64,000 nucleotides of DNA, taken from assembly GCA_019637295.1 (NCBI GenBank), contig JAHBVX010000012.1:140183-204182 (forward strand). The letters are read 5' to 3'. The notes beneath the pieces were generated by a model that did not search any database, was not told the origin of the DNA, and saw nothing but the letters and a program-made list of their open reading frames with translations. How positions within the stretch are numbered: the first letter of the stretch is position 1; the number at the start of each line of letters is the position of its first letter. The translations under genes were made by a program, and so were the position numbers. Positions 33,300-41,602 of the stretch are shown piece after piece. The DNA comes from Polyangiaceae bacterium (lineage in GTDB: Bacteria > Myxococcota_A > Polyangia > Polyangiales > Polyangiaceae).

Positions 33300-33794
33300 G
33301 TGAAGGGTCGACGCTACCCGCTCGAAGCGCTGCGCACCGTGCGCCAGCGCAACGTCGACAGTCAGGGCCAGGCGCTGGCGCTGGAGCTGGAGCGTACCCG
33401 CCGCGCTGGCGCGGCGGCGCAAGCCGCCGCCCAGGCCGAGCAGCGAGAGGCCGAGCGGGTCGCCCGGGAGCTCGCGGCCGAGCAGTTCCGGCTCGAGGCT
33501 GGGCTCGGGCGAGTGAGCGACCTGGCGCGCCAGAGCGAGTGGCAACGCGCCGAGCAGGCCAGGCTCGCGGCCCTCGCCGAGGCGACGCGACAGGCCAGCG
33601 ACGCGCTGTCGGCGCAGCGCGACGCCGAAGCTCGACAGCGCCAGCGTCTAGCCGGCGCCGACGCGGAGCGCGAGCTCGTCGACGAGCACCGCGCCGGCTG
33701 GGCGCGCGAGCAGCTCGCCGAGCGCGAGGCGGCCCAGGACGACGAGGCGGAGGAACGCGCGGCGGCGCTGCGCGGAGGCCGGCGGAGCCGATGA
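33300..33794 (+). CDS. Coiled-coil protein, FliJ/YscO-like
   Basis: 164 residues, almost entirely helical and rich in Ala, Glu, Arg and Gln, with heptad-like spacing. It starts at a GTG. The beginning KGRRYPLEALRTVRQRNVDS resembles FliJ-type proteins of flagellar or type III export, where a short basic start leads into a long antiparallel coiled coil. No flagellar or secretion genes are nearby. Its stop overlaps the start of the lytic transglycosylase gene in an ATGA arrangement, so the two are translationally coupled. The FliJ call is weak because coiled coils resemble each other. Confidence 0.5.
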   Translation: MKGRRYPLEALRTVRQRNVDSQGQALALELERTRRAGAAAQAAAQAEQREAERVARELAAEQFRLEAGLGRVSDLARQSEWQRAEQARLAALAEATRQASDALSAQRDAEARQRQRLAGADAERELVDEHRAGWAREQLAEREAAQDDEAEERAAALRGGRRSR

Positions 33795-36193
33795 AACGAC
33801 GGTGGTTAGCCGCGCTCGGCCTGGTGCTCTCGTGCTCGGGTCAGCAGAAGGCCGGCGAGCCCGGGGCGCCGCCTCCGCTCGCCAAGGCGGCGACCCCGAG
33901 CGAGCCGTCGAACGCGGTCGCGCTGGTGACGGGAGTGTCGATCGAGCAGTTCGAGCCGCTGCTCTCCCATCCCGCGCTGGCCGACGCAGCGCGCGCGCTC
34001 GAGCAGGACAATCCACGGCAGGCGGCGTCGCGCGTCGCCAGCTTCATCGAGCGGACTCGCCCCTCCGGCGTCGAGGCGGCGCGGCTCCACTTCTTGGTCG
34101 GTCGCTTGCGCGAGCGCACCGGCGATCTGGCCGGCGCGTCCCGGGCGTACACGGACGCTCAGCGGCAGCCGTGGGCGCTCACCGCGTACGTGCAGCTCGC
34201 CCTCGGTCGCACGGCGCTCGCCCAAGGGCGCGTGGCCGACGCCATCACCCTCCTCGAGGGTGTACCGAAGGACCATCCGGCGGCCGCGGCGGCGCGGCTG
34301 TTGCTCGCCGACGCCGCCATCAAGGAGGGTCGCTTCGACTTGGCGATCGACACTTGGCGCGACGTGCTCGAACGCGACGACGCCACCGTCAGGTCGCCGG
34401 ACATCGCGCTCGGATTGGCCCAGGCGCTGCTCGAGCGAGCTCGCCAGCGGCCCGACGAGTCACCCGCACAGGCGGACGGCGACGTGATCGAGGCGCTCCG
34501 CGTCGCGCGCCGCGTCGCCGCGAAGAACGCCGCGCGCCGCGAGCTGACCCGGCGCGCGGAGGCCGTGGCGTCGCGAGCGCTCGAGGCCATCCCGCCCGCG
34601 CTGCGCGTCGCCCACGCCGCGCCCAGTCCAGAAGACCAGCTGGCGAGAGTCGAGGCCCTGGTGGACGGTCGGGAGTTCGAGTCCGCGGAGCGCGCCGCCG
34701 ACGAGCTGCTCGACTCCCTCGGCGCGCCCAAGGGCTGGGGTCGGGTCGGCTGCGAGGCGGCCATCGCGCGCGGCAAGGCCATCTCGTCCCAGCGCTCCAC
34801 GGGTCGAGCAGCGGACTCGCTCAAGGACGTGCTCGCTCACTGCACGGACGCCGACCAGCGCGCTCGCGCGCTGTACCTCGCCGGACGGTACGCGGCGCGG
34901 GACGGTCGCCACGCTCAAGCGGTCGCGCACTTCGCCAAGCTCGAGCAGGATCACCCTGCTCACCGTCTCGCCGACGACGCGCGGCTCTTGGGCGCGCTGT
35001 CCTACTTCGACATGGGCGTCGAGGCGCGCTTCACGGAGCTGCTGGCCAGCATGCCGCGGGACTACCCAGACGGCGACATGATGCTGGACGGCGTGTTTCG
35101 GCTGGCCATGCGGCGCGTCGAGAAGAACGACTGGTCGGGCGCCGCCTCGGTGTTGGATCGGGCCGCGGAGCTGGTCGCCGGTCGGGACAGCTCGAGGGGC
35201 ACGGAGCTGAGCGGTCGCGAGCGCTACTTCCGCGCACGCGCGTGGATCGAGACGGGCGCGGTGGAGAAGGGCGAGGCCGAGCTGCGTGCGATCGTGCAGG
35301 AGCTGCCGCTCTCCTACTACATGCTGCACGCCTACTCCCGCTTGGTCGAGAAGGATCCCTTCGGCGCTCGCCGCATCCGCGAGGAGGCGGCCCAGAAGGC
35401 GGCGACGCTACCCTTCTCCTTCCCGCATCGTCCCGAGTTCGACCAGCCGGGGTTCCTGCGCGCGATGGAGCTGCTCCGTCAGGGTGAGCTCGAGCTGGCG
35501 CGGACGGAGCTCTCGGCGCTGGGCCTGGTGAGACCTGGCGCGCAGCCCGAGCTGTTGTGGGCCGTCGCGCTGCTCTACGCTCGCGCAGGCTCCGCCAAGC
35601 ACGCTCACGAGGTCACCCGAGGGCTGCTGACGGACTGGCTGGCGCGCTGGCCAGCGGGGGACTGGGCAAAGGCCTGGGAGCTGGCGTTCCCTCGGCCGTA
35701 TCACGACGTCGTCAGCCGCGAGGCCAAGAAGAACGGCGTGCCCGAGGCGCTGGTCTACGGAGTCATGCGCGAGGAGTCGGCGTTCGATCCGGCGGCGGTC
35801 AGCCACGCCAACGCCTACGGTCTCATGCAGGTGATCGTGCCCACCGCGAAGATGCTCGCCAAGGACGTGGGGCTGCCCTACGACCCGGCCTCCCTCAAGC
35901 GACCGAACGTCAGCATCGCGCTGGGCAGTCGCGGGCTGTCGCGCTTGAAGCAGGACTTCGCGAGCAACCCGGTGTTGGCCATCCCGGGCTACAACGCTGG
36001 CCCGGGTCGGCCACGCCGATGGCTCCGGGAGCGCCCCAATCAGGACTTCGACGTGTGGGTGGAGCTGATCCCGTTCAACGAGACGCGTCGCTACACCAAG
36101 CGTGTGCTCGCCGCTCGCGCTGCGTATGCCTATTTGTACGCCAGCGACACGGCCGACGAGATGATGGTGCTGCCCATCAAGCTGACGCGTTGA
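33791..36193 (+). CDS. Lytic murein transglycosylase lipoprotein (Slt70-like)
   Basis: 800 residues. A lipoprotein signal ends LVLSC. A long alpha-helical solenoid with TPR-like repeats (residues ~45-640) follows, and a C-terminal SLT catalytic domain with REESAFDP (catalytic Glu), HANAYGLMQV, and the AIPGYNAGPGR motif. It cleaves the MurNAc-GlcNAc bond forming 1,6-anhydro ends, acting on peptidoglycan from the membrane side. In the family the AYNAGPG form is usual; here it reads GYNAGPG. The ATG overlaps the preceding stop codon. The open frame extends far upstream but that part is a shadow. Confidence 0.9.
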   Translation: MKRRWLAALGLVLSCSGQQKAGEPGAPPPLAKAATPSEPSNAVALVTGVSIEQFEPLLSHPALADAARALEQDNPRQAASRVASFIERTRPSGVEAARLHFLVGRLRERTGDLAGASRAYTDAQRQPWALTAYVQLALGRTALAQGRVADAITLLEGVPKDHPAAAAARLLLADAAIKEGRFDLAIDTWRDVLERDDATVRSPDIALGLAQALLERARQRPDESPAQADGDVIEALRVARRVAAKNAARRELTRRAEAVASRALEAIPPALRVAHAAPSPEDQLARVEALVDGREFESAERAADELLDSLGAPKGWGRVGCEAAIARGKAISSQRSTGRAADSLKDVLAHCTDADQRARALYLAGRYAARDGRHAQAVAHFAKLEQDHPAHRLADDARLLGALSYFDMGVEARFTELLASMPRDYPDGDMMLDGVFRLAMRRVEKNDWSGAASVLDRAAELVAGRDSSRGTELSGRERYFRARAWIETGAVEKGEAELRAIVQELPLSYYMLHAYSRLVEKDPFGARRIREEAAQKAATLPFSFPHRPEFDQPGFLRAMELLRQGELELARTELSALGLVRPGAQPELLWAVALLYARAGSAKHAHEVTRGLLTDWLARWPAGDWAKAWELAFPRPYHDVVSREAKKNGVPEALVYGVMREESAFDPAAVSHANAYGLMQVIVPTAKMLAKDVGLPYDPASLKRPNVSIALGSRGLSRLKQDFASNPVLAIPGYNAGPGRPRRWLRERPNQDFDVWVELIPFNETRRYTKRVLAARAAYAYLYASDTADEMMVLPIKLTR

Positions 36194-36211
36194 GCCGGAA
36201 TCGGGTCTGCG

Positions 36212-36259
36212 CGACGCGGTGACGGCGCTCGCCGGACTCGAGCCGCCGTCTCCGCGTCG
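36212..36259. terminator. Long near-perfect hairpin between convergent genes
   Basis: In the 85-base gap between convergent stops, CGACGCGG-T-GACGGC (36212-36226) pairs with GCCGTC-T-CCGCGTCG (36245-36259), giving 14 base pairs broken by one T-T mismatch. The stem extends inside by GCTCG/CGAGC (36227-36231 with 36239-36243). No T-run on either side. The location suggests a bidirectional transcription barrier or mRNA 3' end stabiliser. Confidence 0.45.
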
Positions 36260-36278
36260 GGCCGACAAAGACACGAGG

Positions 36279-37988
36279 TCAGGGGCAGTTGCAGGAGCTG
36301 GTCTGCTTCGCCGCGTCCACGCACAGGCTGTCCCAGCTGCCGCCGACGTTGTCGCAGCAGAAGGGGTCGTCGTCGCAGACGGCCTTCTCGCACGGGCCGC
36401 ACAGCGGCGACAGGGCGCCGCCGGTGGCGCAGGCGCTGTGGCCGCAGCTCGGGCCGCTCCCGCCGGAGCAGGAGGGGCAGAGCTGCTGCGCCTTGGTGAC
36501 GCACAGCGAGTCCCACGCGGTGTTGCAACAGAACGCGTCCGCAGCGCACACGGCGGCGGTGCAGGAGTTGCAGCTGGTGTCGAGCGCGCCGCCCGCGGTG
36601 CACTCGCTGTGGTCGCACTTGCCGCTGCCTCCGCTGGTCGTTCCGGTGCAGGCCTTGGTCGGATTGGCGCACGGGATGCAGATGCCGTAGCCGCCGGCCA
36701 CCGGTAGGCACTGGAAATGAAGGCTGTGGTCCTTGTTGGAGCCGTACAGCAGATCGATCAAGAACGCGCCCGCGACGGTGGCGAGGGCGTCACCCTTGAA
36801 CAGGTCCGCGATCAGCGGATCGAGCTGGATCTTCTTGCAGTCCGAGTGCTGCTTGCAGGGCACGCACACGCCGCAGCTGATGTTCTCCGTCAGCTTCACG
36901 CTGGCGCATGCTGGCATCCCGTAGTTGATGTTCGCGTCCTGGATCTTGATCTTCTTGATGCCGATGTCGAGCTCCGGGCCGCCGATCAGATCCCGGATCG
37001 CCTCACCGACGTTGTACTGGATGCCGACGCCGCTGCAGTCCTGGTTGTTCGAGCACAGGTTCGTCACCTTGTCGTAGGGCGGCGGGAGCACCGCCACGCC
37101 GGGACCGAGATCGCTGCAGCCCGTCGCCGGCGGCGAGCAGGTGCCGTAGACGCCGCCGTTGAGGGGGAACTTGCACTTCCACGGGTTGGTCTCCGCGCCG
37201 CAGCCGGTGCAGTGGGCGTCGTCGGTGCAGGCTCCGGCCGTGCTGCCCGGCAGACCGCAGGGCTTGACGCACTTGCCTTGCTTGCACTCGAGGCCCACAG
37301 GGCAGGCATAGGTGTCCGAGCACTCCGCGCAGTGGTGGTTGTAGCAAGCCTTGGCCTTCTGGCCGCCTTGGGTCTCACAGCGAGTGCAGTCGTTGTCCAC
37401 GGTGCAGCTGTCGGGGCACATCAACGCGCACTTGTCGTCGATGCAGGCGTCCGTCTGGTTCGGGCACATGCTGGTGTTCGTGGCCGTGCACTGGACACAC
37501 TTGTTCGTCGCGGGGTTACAGATCTGGTGCGCTGGATCGCACGCCGCGCAGTCCTTGTTGGCCTGGCAGGAGATGGTGGGCGTGCCCGTCGCGTCGGTGG
37601 CGCAGGTGGCGCCTTGCTCGACGCACGTGCCGAAGGCCGAGCACTCTTGACCCGAGGGACAACCTTGCCCCGTGGACGGATTGCACGCGACGCAGCGGCC
37701 GTCTTGGCCCTCGATCAGACAGGTGCCCCTGCCGTGGGAACAGCCTGAGCAGAAGTCGTTGGGATCGCAGCTCGGGTCGCTGGGCGGGCACGCGTTGCAG
37801 CTGTTGAGCAAGCACAGCCCGCTCGCCGTGCCGCCGGTGCCGGCGTCGGTGCCGCCGCTGCCGGTCCCACCCGTGCCCTTGGGCGCGGGGCTGGCGTCGC
37901 TGCCGGCACAGCCGGGAAGCGCCAGAGCGAGCGCGAGAGCCAGCGTGGTCCCGAGAGCGAGTACTTTCCGGAGAGTATCGAGGTGCAC
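36279..37988 (-). CDS. Large Cys-rich lipoprotein
   Basis: 569 residues starting at a GTG with an excellent AGGAGG site; the frame is open further upstream but without a signal. The lipobox is ALPGC. A Gly/Thr linker follows, then more than 50 cysteines in short modules such as CNACPPSDPSCDPNDFC, CVACNPSTGQGC and CVQCTATN. A central non-Cys domain of ~100 residues (LGPGVAVLPPPYDKVTN onward) comes next, and two ~40-residue CxHxxC repeats (KCDHSECTAGGALDTSC; SCGHSACATGGALSPLC) near the end. The modules resemble EGF-like or metallothionein-like surface repeats seen in myxobacteria. Probably an outer-surface protein; no enzyme motif seen. Confidence 0.75.
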   Translation of the reverse strand: MHLDTLRKVLALGTTLALALALALPGCAGSDASPAPKGTGGTGSGGTDAGTGGTASGLCLLNSCNACPPSDPSCDPNDFCSGCSHGRGTCLIEGQDGRCVACNPSTGQGCPSGQECSAFGTCVEQGATCATDATGTPTISCQANKDCAACDPAHQICNPATNKCVQCTATNTSMCPNQTDACIDDKCALMCPDSCTVDNDCTRCETQGGQKAKACYNHHCAECSDTYACPVGLECKQGKCVKPCGLPGSTAGACTDDAHCTGCGAETNPWKCKFPLNGGVYGTCSPPATGCSDLGPGVAVLPPPYDKVTNLCSNNQDCSGVGIQYNVGEAIRDLIGGPELDIGIKKIKIQDANINYGMPACASVKLTENISCGVCVPCKQHSDCKKIQLDPLIADLFKGDALATVAGAFLIDLLYGSNKDHSLHFQCLPVAGGYGICIPCANPTKACTGTTSGGSGKCDHSECTAGGALDTSCNSCTAAVCAADAFCCNTAWDSLCVTKAQQLCPSCSGGSGPSCGHSACATGGALSPLCGPCEKAVCDDDPFCCDNVGGSWDSLCVDAAKQTSSCNCP

Positions 37989-38082
37989 CGTTCGCCTCCT
38001 GAAGCGGAAGATGAACGGAGAGGCTAACACAGGCTCGCCCGGGCCGAGGGTCTCGGCGGACTTCACTGTCAGCGGATTTGCG

Positions 38083-39504
38083 TCAGTCGAGGCGGTAGAC
38101 GACCTCCGAGCCAACGACCAGGTCGTGCATCGCGCGCTTGCCGGGATGAAATGCCGCCAGCGCCAGACCTGCCGCGAACAGCAGGCTGAGCAGGATGTTG
38201 CTCACCGCGACGGCGAGCACCAGCGCCTGAAATGCGTCCACGTTGGTGAGTTGGATCTGCTCGATGGCCACGCTCAAGCCGCCGCCTCCTTGCGTGAGCA
38301 GGATCACCAGGCCCGTGAGGAAGGGGAACCACAGGCTGGTGACGGTGCGCGCGAGAGAGCGACCGAGCCCCAGACGCCCGCCGTCGGCCCGGCGCACCCG
38401 GAGCCGGAGCAAGTACTTGCCCGCGGTCTGTCCCCAGCGCGCGTGGGCCCACGTCACGTAGGCGAGGTGTAGCAGCAGCCCGGCGCCGCCCAGGAAGCTG
38501 ATCACGACGCCGGCGAGGGCGACGTCGAGCGCCACCGCCGCGCCCCGCACCCAGAAGCCGGCGGGCCTGACGGCTCGCGGTGCCGCCGCCTCGAGATCTG
38601 CGATGAGCGCGTCGTAGGTCGCGTACCGGGCGTCGGGGGCCTTGCTCAGCAGGCGAGCGAGCACCTTGCCCAAGCGCGGCGGCAGCCCCGGGACCCGCTC
38701 GCCGATGACCGGCGGCTCTTCCGTGAGATGGCGGCTGACGACGGCGAGCGGCGTCTTGCCGTCGAACACCGGCTCGCCCGCGAGCAAGTGGAAGAAGGTG
38801 CAGCCCAGCGAGTACATGTCGGCACGGTGGTCCAGGTCGTCGCCCCGGGCTTGCTCCGGCGCCATGTAGAGCGGACTGCCGACGACGGCCCCATCCTGCG
38901 TGATCTTCACGTCCCCGCGACCGAGCGGCTTGGCGACGCCGAAGTCGGCGATCTTCACCTCTCCGTTGCGGTCGAGCAGCAGGTTGCTGGGCTTGATGTC
39001 CCGATGCACGATGCCGGCGCGTTGCGCGTCGCGCAGGCCGCGGGCGACTTGGATCATGAGCACGCGCGCACGCTCCGGCTCGAGCACCGTGCCCTCGTCG
39101 AGCACGCGCTCGAGCGCGCCCCCTTCGACCAGCTCCATGGCGAAGAACAGCGAGCCGTGCTCGCGATTGGGCAGCGGCGGGGTGTGACCGATGTAATAGA
39201 TGTGCGCGACGTGGGGTGAGTTGAGCCGCGCCTGCGCGCGCGCCTCGCGGATGAAGCGCTCTTGCAGCTCCGCGTTGTCGGCCAGCTCGTCCGGCAGGAC
39301 CTTGATGGCGACCCGGCGCTCGAGGGAGCGATCCACCCCCACGTACACCGCGCCCATGCCGCCGCGCGCGAGGGGCTCGAGCACCTCGTAGTGGTCGAAG
39401 CGAGCGCCCACCCAGCGGCCCAGCGCCCCCGGCGCGCTCTCACGCGTCCGGGGACCGCTGTCCGAGAGCACCGTGGTGTCGAACGCGTCCGCCTCGTTGC
39501 TCAT
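38083..39504 (-). CDS. Ser/Thr protein kinase with C-terminal RDD membrane domain
   Basis: 473 residues. The kinase domain (residues ~30-290) has GRGGMGAVY-like glycine loop (ARGGMGAVYVG), VAIKVL Lys, HRDIKPSN catalytic loop, DFG in KIADFGVAK, and APE in MAPEQARG. The C-terminal ~150 residues form an RDD domain (three hydrophobic segments; FWVRGAAVALDVALAG start, GQTAGKYLLRLRVRRADG, HDLVVGSEVVYRLD end). Start 39504 is chosen for its GAAGGA site; upstream in-frame ATG at 39522 is possible. The kinase is cytoplasmic and membrane-tethered. Substrates are unknown. Confidence 0.92.
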   Translation of the reverse strand: MSNEADAFDTTVLSDSGPRTRESAPGALGRWVGARFDHYEVLEPLARGGMGAVYVGVDRSLERRVAIKVLPDELADNAELQERFIREARAQARLNSPHVAHIYYIGHTPPLPNREHGSLFFAMELVEGGALERVLDEGTVLEPERARVLMIQVARGLRDAQRAGIVHRDIKPSNLLLDRNGEVKIADFGVAKPLGRGDVKITQDGAVVGSPLYMAPEQARGDDLDHRADMYSLGCTFFHLLAGEPVFDGKTPLAVVSRHLTEEPPVIGERVPGLPPRLGKVLARLLSKAPDARYATYDALIADLEAAAPRAVRPAGFWVRGAAVALDVALAGVVISFLGGAGLLLHLAYVTWAHARWGQTAGKYLLRLRVRRADGGRLGLGRSLARTVTSLWFPFLTGLVILLTQGGGGLSVAIEQIQLTNVDAFQALVLAVAVSNILLSLLFAAGLALAAFHPGKRAMHDLVVGSEVVYRLD

Positions 39505-39897
39505 TGCCCGTCCTTCAATCATCGCACGTTCCCGCGGGCCGTCAGGAGCACTGACCGTGCCAAGGGGACTGCAGGCCAATCCGTCGACAAACCCGCGCTG
39601 TCCGGACCCCCGCGGCGGCGCTCGCGGGCGTCACTGAGCGCTGGGGGCACACCCGGTCGGCGCCCAAGTTCCAGAAAAATCAATCAATATCCAAGGCTTG
39701 GCACGCCTGCAGGCCCGGCGAGAATGGAACCTCGCCTCGGCGCGTCTAAGCCTGGTTCCTTCACGATTGGTAAACCGGGGCGAAAAGTTGACCCTACCGG
39801 GTTGACCCTCGGCCTCACATAGTGGCACACCATGCCCCGAAACGAGGGGGGCATGCGCCCTTGGAAGAGCATCCCATCCGATGCCAGGGAGTTCCAG
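39505..39897. other. Intergenic region (393 bp) upstream of OmpA-like gene
   Basis: Divergent gap between the RDD kinase and the OmpA-like lipoprotein. It has no supported gene: an in-frame ATG at 39832 would add a 22-residue stretch without signal character. An AT-rich patch at about 39670-39692 is the most promoter-like part. GGAACC (39725-39730) and GGTTCC (39754-39759) form an inverted repeat, and GTTGACCCT is directly repeated at 39787 and 39801. Confidence 0.5.
39787..39809. promoter_or_regulatory. Direct repeat GTTGACCCT x2, possible activator site
   Basis: GTTGACCCT occurs at 39787-39795 and again at 39801-39809, a 14-base period, about 90 bases before the OmpA-like start codon. TTGACC also resembles a -35 element, but no -10 sequence is correctly spaced. 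It may be a binding site for a regulator or part of the promoter. Confidence 0.25.
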
Positions 39898-40518
39898 ATG
39901 ATTGTACGTAACCGTTCCAAGTTGATTGTCTGCTCGATCGGGGCCGTCTTCACCGTTGCAGCCCTGTCGGGTTGTGCGGGCACGAAGGTCTTCGAGGGGC
40001 AGACCGCGTTCGCGGTCCAGGGCACGGGCCCGACCGCTCCACCGCCGCCACCGCCGCCGCCACCGCCGCCGCCTCCGCCCGAGGAGCCAAAGCGCGTGGA
40101 GGTCAAGGCCGACAAGATCGAGATCCGCGAGAAGATCCAGTTCGATCACAACAAGGCCAGCATCAAGCAGGAGTCCCACAACCTGCTCGACGAGATCGCC
40201 GACGTGATCCAGAAGAACCCGCACATCAAGAAGATCGCGATCGAAGGCCACGCGAGCAGCGAGGGCAACGCCGGATACAACAAGACCCTCTCGGCCAACC
40301 GCGCCAAGGCCGTGATGGCCTATCTCGTCGCCAAGGGCGTCGAGAAGGAGCGGCTCGCTTCCGCGGGCTTCGGTTCGGAGAAGCCGGTCGCCTCCAACGA
40401 CACCGAAGAAGGCCGCGAGGCCAACCGCCGCGTCGAATTCAACATCACCGAGCAAGAAGCACCGGCGGCGGAGCCGCCCAAGCCGGGCGGGCTGAAGAAG
40501 CCTGCTGCGAGCAAGTGA
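39898..40518 (+). CDS. OmpA/Pal-like peptidoglycan-associated lipoprotein
   Basis: 206 residues starting at ATG 39898, eight bases after GGGAG. The lipobox is AALSGC, so it is an outer-membrane lipoprotein. A run of Pro residues (about 40-55) acts as a stiff linker. The OmpA C-terminal domain (residues ~70-185) binds diaminopimelate in peptidoglycan: IQFDHNKASIKQES, IEGHASSEGNAGYNKTLSANRAKAV, then NRRVEF. It links the outer membrane to the wall. The tail is Pro/Lys-rich. Followed after 31 bases by an AgmX-like lipoprotein; together they probably form an operon ending at a terminator at 40982. Confidence 0.9.
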   Translation: MIVRNRSKLIVCSIGAVFTVAALSGCAGTKVFEGQTAFAVQGTGPTAPPPPPPPPPPPPPPEEPKRVEVKADKIEIREKIQFDHNKASIKQESHNLLDEIADVIQKNPHIKKIAIEGHASSEGNAGYNKTLSANRAKAVMAYLVAKGVEKERLASAGFGSEKPVASNDTEEGREANRRVEFNITEQEAPAAEPPKPGGLKKPAASK

Positions 40519-40549
40519 GCGGCCACGGCCCAGAACGAGGAGACAGAAG

Positions 40550-40954
40550 ATGATTCAGGTTCTCAAGACTTCCTTCGCTCTGACCGCCTTGCTGGCGGTC
40601 GCGGGTTGCTCCTTCGCAGCTCGTTCCCCCGAGATGTATCGGGACGACACCTCCGCGCTGCTCGACACGAAGAACGCGGAGATCAAGGCGTGCTACGACC
40701 AGGCGCTGCAGAACAACGCCACGGCGGCGGGCACGGTTCGCGTACAGTTCACCGTGCAGAAAGACACGGGAACGATCGTGGACGCGGCGGCGGATCCCGC
40801 CGGCACCACCGCTCCGCCAGAGGTGGCGACCTGCGTGATCAACTCGATCAACGGGCTGCAGCTGACGCCTCCGGATCAGAGCGATGGTCAGGCGACCTTC
40901 ACCTGGGAGTTCGTGGTCGAGTCCGCGGCTCCGCCCGCTCCGCCTGCCGGCTGA
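40550..40954 (+). CDS. AgmX/PglI C-terminal-like lipoprotein
   Basis: 134 residues. The signal ends AVAGC, giving a lipoprotein. The mature part resembles the C-terminal domain of AgmX/PglI gliding-motility and TonB-like proteins: IKACYDQALQNN, GTVRVQFTVQKDTGTIVDA, ATCVINSINGLQLTPP, ATFTWEF. These short domains have a TonB-like beta-alpha-beta fold. The tail is Pro/Ala-rich. It follows the OmpA-like gene closely and ends before a rho-independent terminator. The role is likely in the envelope; a direct motility role is not shown. Confidence 0.75.
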   Translation: MIQVLKTSFALTALLAVAGCSFAARSPEMYRDDTSALLDTKNAEIKACYDQALQNNATAAGTVRVQFTVQKDTGTIVDAAADPAGTTAPPEVATCVINSINGLQLTPPDQSDGQATFTWEFVVESAAPPAPPAG

Positions 40955-40981
40955 GCGCACGCGAAGGCGCTGCAATGGATA

Positions 40982-41017
40982 CGCCGCCCGGCTTCGGCTC
41001 GGCGGCGTACTCTTTTT
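40982..41017 (+). terminator. Rho-independent terminator after OmpA/AgmX-like operon
   Basis: CGCCGCC (40982-40988) pairs with GGCGGCG (41001-41007). The loop region contains a GC-TTCG-GC mini-hairpin, and TACTCTTTTT follows to 41017. The stem plus T-run is a standard intrinsic terminator for the plus-strand operon, located between it and a convergent gene. Confidence 0.85.
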
Positions 41018-41055
41018 GTCGGTAGCCCGCGGTGCCGGCGCGGCTCGAGGGCTCG

Positions 41056-41469
41056 TCACTCGAGCGCGTTGAACGTCTCTCGCAGCCTCGACTCCATGCG
41101 CATCACCGGTCCGCCGGCGATGCCGATACGCAGGCTGATCGTGGTGTCGTCGCCCCAAGGCCACCACAGGCCGTAGGCGACCACCCCGTCCACCGGGGCC
41201 GTGCTAACCAAGAGCTGATCCGCACGGACGCCTCCGCTGCGCTCGGCGATCTGCTGCAGCAGGGCGGGCGCCTGCCCCAGGGTTCGGTGCGACCACTGGT
41301 GCGGGAAGGCGAGCTGCAGCGCGGCCTTCGCTTCCTCCACCAACTCCACTCCGAACGCGGACGCGATGCACGAGAGCCGCCCGTCCCAGCTCCACCCGCG
41401 CTTCGGCCATCCCGCGCGAAACTGGGCAAGCTTCACGAATAGCTCGTCGGTCGTGTCTTCGGCCGGCAT
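41056..41469 (-). CDS. Hypothetical protein
   Basis: 137 residues, no signal peptide and no membrane helix, so probably cytoplasmic. Alternating amphipathic helices and strands are seen: DELFVKLAQFRAGWPKRGW, a short SCIASAF motif, and a final strand pair DTTISLRIGIAGGPVMRMESRL in pieces. It may be a sensor or binding-type alpha/beta protein. The start ATG at 41469 has no strong ribosome binding site. Divergent from the TPR/PEGA gene. No family recognised. Confidence 0.55.
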   Translation of the reverse strand: MPAEDTTDELFVKLAQFRAGWPKRGWSWDGRLSCIASAFGVELVEEAKAALQLAFPHQWSHRTLGQAPALLQQIAERSGGVRADQLLVSTAPVDGVVAYGLWWPWGDDTTISLRIGIAGGPVMRMESRLRETFNALE

Positions 41470-41602
41470 GACTGGATCTGTAACGAATTTGTGCCCCTGA
41501 CAGCTAGCCCCAAATCAGCCAACGTCGCTCGAGCTCAGCTACCCGGCGGGTCACCGAGTTGCCGCTCGGGGGTGGCTGATCGGTGTTAAGCTCGATCGGC
41601 TC

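Noticed and set aside
39698..39712. TTGGCACG-like sequence resembling a sigma-54 promoter upstream of the OmpA-like gene
   Set aside because: The GG and GC elements are only 7 bases apart, not 10 as required for the -24/-12 promoter.
39823..39837. TGGCACACCATGC, a second sigma-54-like sequence
   Set aside because: GG to GC spacing is 8 bases, not 10, so it does not match the sigma-54 consensus.
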